The notes under the pieces: generated by a model
What the model saw: the letters and a program-made list of their open reading frames with translations, nothing else
Databases searched by the model: none
Told to the model about the DNA's origin: nothing
Assembly: GCF_000715075.1 (NCBI RefSeq)
Contig: NC_134095.1
Coordinates: forward strand, 42,758,806-42,822,805
Source of the DNA: Nicotiana tabacum
Taxonomy: Eukaryota > Streptophyta > Magnoliopsida > Solanales > Solanaceae
Reading direction: 5' to 3'
DNA length: 64,000 nt
Translations under genes and position numbers: made by a program
In this document: piece by piece, positions 10,948-19,635 of the stretch
How the letters are laid out: every line of letters begins with the position of its first letter
Position numbering within the stretch: the stretch's first letter is position 1

Positions 10948-11871
10948 AATGCCAATTCTGATAAAGTGGGAGGACGTTTTTGTTCCTGGGTCAGCAAGAG
11001 AGAAGCTTGTGGTGGCTCATTTTGTTGTCATTTCTGTTGTGCGGATTATTAGGGTGATGAGTCGGATGATGTCTTGTCCAGTTGGTTTTTAGGATTTTGT
11101 TCTGGATTGTTTTGTTTGTTTTGTTATTTAAACCATTTCACCGGTAGTCTAATACCAAGTCCGGTCTTTTATTATTTCCAGTCATATTTTTGTTTAGTCC
11201 TTTTACCATCTTTTGTTCGATGCCGATTCTAGGGACATAACATGCGCACCCAGTTTGGGCCTAATCTTAAAAGTTAATCCAAACCCTGGAGAGGTGATCA
11301 GAATAGTTAAAGGAAAATAAGAACGGTTGAGATCATACAGAGCTCGAGTCATGTGGAACTGGGGCAAGTTAAACGCAAAGAAATCCATTAAAGAAAGATT
11401 CGCCTAAATTGGCATGAGGGTCGTTCATAATAATGAGAATGAGAGTGGCGCCCAACGGTGTTTTAGAAGTGACAAAGGAACAAACAGAGGTTAAATATAA
11501 TTGTCAAGTCCGGCACCATCGGAAAAGACTATAAATCTATTGTTTAATTGTGTTGTTTGCACTTGGCATGTGTTGAAGACTGGAATGACGAAGGCATTTT
11601 GTTCTACTACCCAAACACTTTATCCTTCGTTAACCCCTTTGGAGCCTTATTTATTTTCTTTCGTACCCCTCGTTCGGAATTAGTAGCAACGAATAAAATA
11701 TGCAAGCATGGAGGGTAAGAGAAAAGAAAGAAAAGAAAACAACAAAATGGGAAAAGAAGAATGAAAGAAAAAGAGAGAAAAAAAACGACAATAGAAAATG
11801 AGAAAAGAAAAAGAGAAAAGAAAAATGATAACAAAAAGCAAAAAAGGGAAAGTCAAATGAAAAGAGGAATT

Positions 11872-11935
11872 GGGAACTACGTTTGACCTGATTCCTCAAA
11901 GAGGATACGTAGGCGCTTCACGGCTTGGTCATAGT
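11872..11935 (+). other. CTACG/CGTAG stem-loop cassette, copy 5 (element B 3' region)
   Basis: Outer CTACG/CGTAG, inner TCCTC/GAGGA closing an AAA loop. Corresponds to the post-pol copy of element A at 29591. Confidence 0.6.
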
Positions 11936-12287
11936 TTTGAAAAATGAAAAAAAAAACAATTAAAATATCCCCAAGCAGGAAACTGGGGCAAAAGTTGCGT
12001 TTGATGTAAATAAATCTAATTCCGAAGGTTGTAACTAATAACCCAAAATCGATGCATTTTTGAGCCTTTAATACCCTTTCTTTCTAGCCCTATCCAAAAA
12101 ACCACATTACGGTCCAAAGAAAGACCTTCTGATCAGTCTTTAAAAGATGCCAAGTCAGACAAATAAGAGTCTTACCGGCAAACATAACATTCTGTTCCAC
12201 AGCAGAAAGGACTCTGATCCCCAGCGGAAAGAGTCATACCGGCGACACTCCAAATCCCCAGCTGGAAAGTGATACAAATGAGAGAGT

Positions 12288-12388
12288 CTTATCGGTGAAA
12301 ACCTTCACAGGCACCATAAGGCGATGAAAGCTGAGAGAAAACCAAAATGAGAGAGACTTGATAGTGAAAACCCTTCGGGCACTACAAG
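12288..12388 (+). other. Two RGTG-A4 covarying hairpins (element B)
   Basis: Copy 1 (12288-12320): CTTAT/ATAAG and GGTG/CACC arms, AAAA on the 5' side, and a CCT/AGG inner stem. Copy 2 (12357-12388): CTTG/CAAG and TAGTG/CACTA arms, AAAA, and a CCC/GGG inner stem with a TTC loop. Each follows a GAGAGA tract. Confidence 0.65.
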
Positions 12389-13476
12389 TCGAATAAGATT
12401 GAGAATCAGAGGGGGAATCGCCAATGGAAGATCTTAAAAGATGATTGACGGCAGAGGATAGGCCACATACGCATGTCATGGCCATTAGAGTCGGTATCTG
12501 CGTTTGATAGATTTTTATTTATAGTTTCTTTTGTAAAAGAGTCATCGTTTCCTTTGTCTTTTATTTTGTTTCTGTTATCTTTCTCCTTTCATAAAAAATT
12601 TTCCCCAATAGAGTCTGTCCGGTCAGAATAAGTATGAAATGACTTCAAAATATGCCATCAGCTTTCCAAGATGAGATCTGACTAGTATATCCGAATGGTA
12701 TAGTCAGCAAGGAACAAGCGTGAGGTCAGTGTCAAAAAAGATGTCCCCAGAAAAGGGAATTGACAAAAGGATTGACGAGCGTCAAGAGGGATATCCTTGC
12801 CAAAACCAAGGTTATAAACCTCAAAGACAAGGCCCGTGAACAAAGCAAGGAGAGCAGTGAGCATGATTTGGCGAAATCCATACTAGACTAAAAGGTCGGG
12901 GAAATGCCAGTTTCCAAGCTATGCCACAAAAGAAGAGGGATATCCCCAGCAGGAAGGGATTATCCCCAGCACATAATATCATCCCCAACAAGTCGTGGAG
13001 CACAGCGCAATGAAGGAGAAAGGGAAAGCAATCCCAATAGGAGTATCACAGCCAGCCACCATGTTTTAAACTAACAAATTTTGTTTGATTTGAAACAGGT
13101 AAAGGAAATGGCATTAATGCAGAAACGCATGCCACAAGGGATATTATCAAACTGGGGCAGAAAATTTTCCTTCCATTTAGAAATTTTTCTGGAAGTCAGG
13201 TACCCCCAGCTGATAACATTTTACCCCCAACAGGTAAGTAAATAATTCCTCAACAGTGTTATCCCTAGCAGTTGCGAGGGGTCCAACACAAGGTTGGAAA
13301 GTCGGTATCCTCAGCGGTTAGACTTCAAAGGAGGAAGCTAATAATAATAATAATAACAATAATAAATAAATAAAAAAAAGAATAATAATAAAAATGGGGA
13401 AGGTAGAAAATGAAAATTCATCCCAATCCCCAGCAAGTATTCGAGGTAAGACATTTCAAGTCTTAAGGATATTTTT

Positions 13477-14318
13477 GGGTTCATCCGCCCTCAAATAGGA
13501 TATGTCGGGTTCATCCGCCCTCAAATAGGATCTGTCGGGTTAATCCGCCCTCAAATAGGATCTGTCGGGTTCATCCGCCCTCAAATAGGATCTGTTGGGT
13601 TCATCCACCCTCAAATAGGATCTGTTGGGTTAATCCGCCCTCAAATAGGATCTGTCGGGTTAATCCGCCCTCAAATAGGATCTGTCGGGTTCATCCGCCC
13701 TCAAATAGGATCTGTCGGGTTAATCCGCCCTCAAATAGGATCTGTCGGGTTAATCCGCCCTCAAATAGGATCTGTCGGGTTAATCCGCCCTCAAATAGGA
13801 TCTGTCGGGTTAATCCGCCCTCAAATAGGATCTGTCGGGTTCATCCGCCCTCAAATAGGATCTGTCGGGTTAATCCGCCCTCAAATAGGATCTGTCGGGT
13901 TAATCCGCCCTCAAATAGGATCTGTCGGGTTAATCCGCCCTCAAATAGGATATGTCGGGTTCATCCGCCCTCAAATAGGATATGTTGGGTTCATCCGCCC
14001 TCAAATAGGATATGTTGGGTTAATCCGCCCTCAAATAGGATCTGTCGGGTTAATCCGCCCTCAAATAGGATCTGTCGGGTTCATCCGCCCTCAAATAGGA
14101 TCTGTCGGGTTCATCCGCCCTCAAATAGGATCTGTTGGGTTCATCCGCCCTCAAATAGGATCTGTCGGGTTAATCCGCCCTCAAATAGGATCTGTCGGGT
14201 TCATCCGCCCTCAAATAGGATCTGTCGGGTTCATCCGCCCTCAAATAGGATCTGTTGGGTTCATCCGCCCTCAAATAGGATATGTTGGGTTCATCCGCCC
14301 TCAAATAGGATATGTTGG
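13477..14318 (+). repeat. 30-bp tandem array, 28 copies, no length change
   Basis: The unit core is CCGCCCTCAAATAGGA. Twenty-eight copies keep an exact 30-bp period. Variants are confined to a few positions: TTCATC or TTAATC, TCTG or TATG, GTCGGG or GTTGGG. Copies of a type are grouped, suggesting block duplications. GGAT and ATCC of neighbouring units can pair. It lies in the 3' untranslated part of element B. Confidence 0.97.
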
Positions 14319-14330
14319 TTTCAGTCTTTA

Positions 14331-14500
14331 CTTTTAAGTGTTGAAATTGGGAGCCCGCCCAGATAACAGAGGCATAAATTCAGTCTTTTATTTTAAGTGT
14401 TGAAATTGGGAGCCCGCCCAGATAACAGAGGCATACATTCAGTCTTTTTATTTCAAGTGTTGAAATTGGGAGCCCGCCCAGATAATAGAGGCATACATTC
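14331..14500 (+). repeat. Three ~59-bp tandem repeats
   Basis: Unit: TCAGTCTTT, an A/T stretch, AAGTGTTGAAATTGGGAGCC, CGCCCAGATAACAGAGGCAT. The GCCCGCCCAGATAAC core resembles the GCGCCCACCTGTATAAC core of element A's 50-bp repeat and element C's 41-bp repeat. Confidence 0.9.
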
Positions 14501-14504
14501 CACG

Positions 14505-15160
14505 TCTTACCCATAGGAGATGCATTTCCTCCTAAGTTTTAGTTTTACCCATAGGAGATGCATTTCCTCCTAGGTTTGTTTCAGTTTCACCCATAGGAGA
14601 TGCATTTCCTCCTAAGTTCAGTTTTACCATAGGAGACGCACTTCCTAAGTTCAGTTCTACCCATAGGAGACGCACTTCCTAAAGCAAGTTTCACCAATAG
14701 GAGACGCACTTCCTAAGTCAGTTTCACCATAGGAGACGCACTTCCTAAAGTTCAGTTTCACCATAGGAGACGCACTTCCTAAAGCAAGTTTCACCAATAG
14801 GAGACGCACTTCCTAAGCGAGTTTCACCATAGGAGACGCACTTCCTAAGTTCATTTCACCCATAGGAGACGCACTTCCTAAGTTCAGTTCTACCAATAGG
14901 AGACGCACTTCCTAAGTTTATTGCACCCAATAGGAGACGCACGTCCTAAAGCAAGTTTCACCAATAGGAGACGCACTTCCTAAGCGAGTTTCACCATAGG
15001 AGACGCACTTCCTAAAGTTTAGTTTCACCCAGTAGGAGACGCACTTCCTAAGAACAGTTATCCCCAATAGGAGACGCACTTCCTAAGTTTATTGTACCCA
15101 CAGGAGACGCACTTCCTCAAAGTTAAGTTTACCCATAGGAGATGCATTTCCTCCCAAGTT
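14505..15160 (+). repeat. ~33-bp tandem array, about 19 copies
   Basis: Unit core ATAGGAGACGCACTTCCTAA, with first and last copies reading ATAGGAGATGCATTTCCTCC. Each unit holds an inverted pair TAGGA/TCCTA. Spacers vary by a few bases, unlike the neighbouring 30-bp array. Confidence 0.92.
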
Positions 15161-15168
15161 GTTTTTAA

Positions 15169-15194
15169 CCAAAAAAAAAAAAAAAAAAAAAAAA
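15169..15194 (+). repeat. A homopolymer between two arrays
   Basis: An uninterrupted run of about 26 A separates the 33-bp and 35-bp arrays. Its length may be unreliable in sequencing. Confidence 0.8.
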
Positions 15195-15199
15195 GAATG

Positions 15200-15632
15200 A
15201 CCTAGTCTGATGAACTTTCTCCTAGGATCAAAATCTTAGTCCGATGAATTTTTCTCCTAAGATAGAGACCTAGTCTGATGAACTTTCTCCTAGGATCAAA
15301 ATCTTAGTCCGATGAATTTTTCTCCTAAGATAGAGACCTAGTCTGACGAACCTTCTCCTAGGATCAAAATCTTAGTCTGATGAATCTTTCTTCTAAGAAA
15401 ACAAAAAAAAAATGACCTAGTCTGATGAACCTTCTCCTAGGATCAAAATCTTAGTCCGATGAATTTTTCTCCTGAGATAGAGACCTAGTCTGACGAACCT
15501 TCTCCTAGGATCAAAATCTTAGTCTGATGAATCTTTCTCCTAAGATAACCAAAAAAAAACAAAAAATGACCTAGTCTGATGAACCTTCTCCTAGGATAAA
15601 AATCTTAGTCCGATGAATCTTTCTCCTAAGAT
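15200..15632 (+). repeat. Alternating 35-bp hairpin array (about 12 half-units)
   Basis: Half-units alternate between CCTAG..CTAGG and ATCTTAG..CTAAGAT arms around a shared loop containing TCTGATGAA or TCCGATGAA. The two types differ by a compensatory C-G to T-A change. A-rich tracts at about 15395 and 15545 interrupt the series. Confidence 0.88.
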
Positions 15633-16693
15633 GCTAAAAAAAACAACATTTTGAAAAAAAAGAGTCATTTTCCTAAATCCAGGCACCCACCTGTATAACG
15701 AGAGGAATACATTTCAGTCTTTTTCATTACAAGTGTTGAAGTTGGGAGCCCGCCCATAGAACGGAGGAATACATTTCAGTCCTTACATTTCAAGCATTGA
15801 AGTTAGGCGCCCACCTGCATAACAAGGGAATACATCCTAATCTAGTGTTTAGTTCACTCTCAGCACTGCACCAGTAGTATCAGTGGGCTACGATTTTGCT
15901 AACGACTCACAAACCTTCCCAGTGCAAACTGGGTTAGGAAATTTTGTTTGTTTTGTTTGTTTTGATTGTCAGGGGCCTGCCTGTAGAGTAGAAGATTGTT
16001 ATATGTCAAAGATTGAAGAAGTTAGGGGTCCGCCTGTAGAACAGCGGGATCGTTCAAAGTCAAGCCATAACCCATTGGAAGGCAGGAAGCCACAACAAAA
16101 ATCCCAGCACTCAATCCAAGATATAAGCAACAAGAATCTCGCCCCAAGAATGCGAGTCAACAGTCTGAGAGGGTCAACAAAAGCTAGTCACAAAAACAAA
16201 AACAAAAAAGAAAAAAAAGAAAAAATGAATGAATCCGAAGCACGGAAGTGGAGAACGGATGTGATCTGCTCAAGAACTAGCTCCTACAACTAGCAAGTAT
16301 CAAGGTTCAAATCCAAAGTCTGTATGAAGCACCATTCAAGACTCAAGACCAAGTTTCAGAAGACTTAAGAGATAGGAATCCTTGTAACTAGTAGCTGATA
16401 GGCTTAGTTAGTCTTTTTCAGTTTTCATTTTTGTTGTAACGACAGGACCGCGGACCGGAACCTCAACGGAACGGCACCTCGATCGGCTCTCCACCTCGGT
16501 ACACTTCACTATCTCTCTCATTCCCGAACTACACGTGGCCTGATTCCTGTATAACCAAGGATATGTAGGCAGCTCAGATACCAGGGCTCGGTCACATTCC
16601 CTCCCTTTCCTTAAGTGTAGTCCGTCCAAGTAATGGTCGGGTCAAAAACACGTCTAGTCGTTCTTTGTCGGAAAACTCTTCGTGTTTCCAGTC
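15633..16693 (+). other. 3' end of element B internal region
   Basis: 15670-15830 has three diverged copies of the CCCACCTGTATAACGAGAGG core, a seed related to element A's array. A 136-codon open frame (15883-16293) ends in lysine-rich repeats and shows no recognisable domain, so I do not call it a gene. A CTACA/TGTAG cassette (16523-16592) precedes the purine tract. Confidence 0.65.
16523..16592 (+). other. CTACA/TGTAG stem-loop cassette, copy 6 (element B, before purine tract)
   Basis: Outer arms CTACA/TGTAG, a compensated change from CTACG/CGTAG. Inner TCCT/AGGA. An outermost CCGA/TCGG pair is also possible. Confidence 0.62.
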
Positions 16694-16706
16694 AAAGAGG
16701 GGCAGT
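16694..16706 (+). other. Polypurine tract of element B
   Basis: AAAGAGGGGCAGT directly before the right LTR. Element A has AAAGAGGGGCAGC in the same position. Confidence 0.8.
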
Positions 16707-19488
16707 TGTAAGCACGTGATTTTTGACCCTCCCCGAGAATTTTCACATTTTTTAGCATGAATATGTGAAATTGGGTCTAGTATAGCTATTTTAACTATTT
16801 TTACTTTATTTTGTTGCAAAAAGGAAATTTCAAAAAATATATATATATAAATTTTAGTTTATGTATCTCTCATAAACTTGAAAAAATACAAAAATTATAC
16901 TTTATTTTGGTACTTTATATAAATTCGAAAATTACAAAAAAATATAGTTCTATTAATGTTTGCAGTCATTATAATTTTGAAAAATACAAAAAAAATTGCG
17001 TCATATTTTTGTCTTTATTAAAGAACGAAAATTACAAAAAAAAATAGTTTTATTAATGTTCTATAGTCATTTTTAACTTTGAAAAATACAAAAATATTAC
17101 CTCATATTTTATCTTAATATTTAAAAACGAAAATTACAAAAAAATAGTTTTATTAATATTCTATAGTCATTTTTAACTTTGAAAAATACAAAAATATTAC
17201 CTCATATTTTATCTTAATATTTAAAAACGAAAATTACAAAAAAAATAGTTTTATTAATATTTTTGTAGCTATTTTAAAATCTTGAAAAATATTTAAAAAT
17301 ATATAGTTTTGTTTAAATACTAGTCTTATTTTTGGTAGTTATTTTGCTTACATAGGACTAGTTAAGCAACGTGCTCCTATTTCTCGGGTCCGGGCAAAAG
17401 AATAATATTCGGGTTCAAACTACCCGGTTTAGGCCTAATTTTCGGACCTAGCCCATAATAACCGTGTCCAGAACACGTGGGGAACCCCACCACGCGTGGG
17501 GAACATATGCCTTGAACCCCACCACGCGTGGGCTCATTTTTCTGGGCAAACCATGTCAAATACACGGACTACACATTTGATAGAGGGAGGAAAAACTTTG
17601 GAAAATTTGGAAAAAAAAAAAAAAAAAGAAAACATGTACTGTTTATCTTCTTCTTAAGAAGAAGAAGCAGAAAGAACCCGACGGACAAAAAAAAAAGAAC
17701 AAAAGGAGCCCCCCTCCATCAACGAACAGCCCCCTTTCACCGTGAAACCACTCCTCCAACGCCACCCTCGTTCCAGGTCAAGCAGCGGCAGCTGCTGCTG
17801 CGTTACCCAACCACCCTCTCCGTCTCAAAATTACCACCGGACACCACCACCCCGTCCCGGCCAAGCTGACCCCTCCCCGTCACCTCCACCCACAGCCACC
17901 ATAACCAACGACCAAACACCACCCCATCACCACCGTCCGACACCACCAACGAACACACCCAAACGACACCGACCAAAACCACCATTGACGCCTCAAAACC
18001 ACTTCCAAAACCTACCCAGCTGACCCCCCCCCCCCCCCCCCCGTCACTGTCACCCCAGCACCACGACCAACGTCAACAACCCACCCCGTCGCAGCCCCAG
18101 TCCCTTCGACCACCAAACACCGGCAACCACCCCTCCTCCTCCTAGCTCTAACGAACCAGTCCGCCATTTTCAGTCCAACGAGCAGCTATCGCTGCATGCC
18201 AGGCAGTCGTAGCTGCGTTTCCAAGCAGCGGTGGGTTGCTGCGATCTTGCTTGGCCGAGTTTTCTGTTTTTCCGTCGAGGTCGACTTTGGTTCGTCGAGG
18301 TCCGGTACGTCGAGGCGCTGTCCGAGGTTCCGTCGTTGTTCTTCATTCAGAGAGGTCCGGCTTGAGTTCCGTCGGAATCGTGTTTGGCGTCCTAAGTTTG
18401 CCGAGGTTCAAAGGTTAGTAAACCTCGAGCATTAAATAAGGAAATGTTATGTCAAAAGTTCAAAAAATGCAATATAGAAATTGGTATGATAATTTTCTGC
18501 TTATGTTTTCATCGTATGCATTTTTGCTCATTTTGCGTTATGTGATTCTTGTTTATTTGATGTCATTTAATTAAGTTTGACTAGTTGTTCTATGACACAA
18601 GTTTGCCGTTAATTTGTTCGTCCTTTCCTTCGCTTAGTTCATTCAAAAAAATTATTATTAGTACATGTTATTACTACTCCCGAAATACTCATTCGCTAAA
18701 TATCTTTTTATTAAACTTCTAACAAGTTATGAGATTTTAGTTGTAAAGAAGTTGTAAGGTTTAGTATGGTTAAAAGCGTAAAAATGGCATCCCTTAAAAT
18801 ATAAAAAAAAATAATAATAATAAAAAATAAAAATGAGACGAGCCTCGCCGAGTAAAAGGGACAAATTGCGGGGCCCTCACAAAATATATGTATTAAATAC
18901 TTAGATTTCGGGATGGGCCGTTTAGCGAATTTCACGGCCTTCCCAAAATAATAACACGATAGTCTCTTTAGGCGCGTGTTTAATAATCTATTTTCTTAAA
19001 CTTGGGTGTGCATTTCATATGACCCAAATCCAAATCTCAAAACATCAAATAAAAATGCGTTTCGGATTGTGGGTACATTTCATGTGACGCAGTCCAAAGA
19101 CGTGTTTTTAAGCGATGTTTACATTTCTTAATAATAATAATTAATAAAGCGGTTAAAGGTTAAAATTTGCACATGGTTCATAATTGTATTAAAAATCAGA
19201 TAAATAAGCCAAATATAACAGTTGAGCGACCGTGCTAGAACCACGGAACTCGGGAATGCCTAACACCTTCTCCCGGGTTAACAGAATTCCTTATCTAGAT
19301 TTCTGGTACGCAGACTGTAATATAGAGTCATTATTTTCCTCGATTCGGGATTAAAATTGGTGACTTGGGACACCCTAAATCTCCCAAGTGGCGACTCTGA
19401 AATAATTAAACCAATCCCGTTTCGGTTGTCCTTTAATTGGAAAAAACTCCCCCTGCGCCCTTCGGGTGCGGAAAACGGAGGTGTGACA
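16707..19488 (+). repeat. Right LTR of element B
   Basis: Same length as the left LTR (2782 bp). Differences are scattered single bases (for example T/C near 4964, A/G near 5439) plus homopolymer length changes at A and C runs. Confidence 0.95.
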
Positions 19489-19493
19489 ACGGC
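19489..19493 (+). repeat. Target site duplication of element B, right copy
   Basis: ACGGC, identical to 4295-4299. Confidence 0.93.
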
Positions 19494-19635
19494 CACCTCT
19501 TTTTTTATCACACAACCTTAAAAATCTTCGCTCATGAAGTGCTGAGAGGTTGTGTTCAGAAATCCTTTTGAGAAAAATAGCGTATGTTTTTGTTTTTATC
19601 AGAATAAGTTTCGTTTGTTAAAATTTTATTAATAA
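19494..19635 (+). other. Leader of element A, second part
   Basis: Resumes after element B and includes a perfect 9-bp inverted repeat, ACACAACCT (19510-19518) with AGGTTGTGT (19547-19555). This is the homologue of the CACAGCCT hairpins in B's leader. It is followed by A/T-rich sequence up to ORF1. Confidence 0.65.

Larger units (their letters stand above)
10948..13476 (+). other. Element B region after the gag-like ORF (no further gene)
   Basis: No ORF with retroelement similarity. A purine-rich strand (11695-11870) precedes a CTACG cassette (11872). Two covarying RGTG hairpins follow (12288-12388). From 12150 to 13470 the sequence repeats CCCCAGC-containing phrases every few tens of bases, like the region of element A at 30280-31010. 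In an autonomous relative pol would lie before the cassette at 11872, so the whole pol is missing. Confidence 0.7.
4300..19488 (+). mobile_element. Element B: complete non-autonomous Ogre/Tat-related LTR retrotransposon nested in A
   Basis: Two 2782-bp LTRs beginning TGTAAGC and ending TGTGACA, a primer binding site (7086-7103), a purine tract (16694-16706) and a perfect ACGGC target duplication define 15,189 bp. The only substantial coding frame is a 262-residue Gag-like ORF. No protease, RT, RNase H or integrase is present. The LTRs differ at roughly twenty sites by eye, under about 1%, so the insertion is young. Sharing the LTR ends, primer site, tract and leader motifs with A suggests B is mobilised by an autonomous relative. 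That last step is inference. Confidence 0.95.

Noticed and set aside
13477..14318. CRISPR-like array of 30-bp repeats
   Set aside because: The copies are head to tail with no unique spacers, inside a plant LTR retrotransposon and without cas genes. It is a tandem repeat.
15883..16293. 136-codon frame near the end of element B
   Set aside because: Low-complexity Lys/Asn/Glu-rich end, no domain, and built over repeat-derived sequence (AGGGGCCTGCCTGTAGA type). Likely chance.
19278..19511. Minus-strand frame across the end of B's right LTR, similar to a + strand frame at 56188-56559
   Set aside because: Both are the LTR 3' end read on its antisense strand. The similarity reflects the shared LTR and not a protein.
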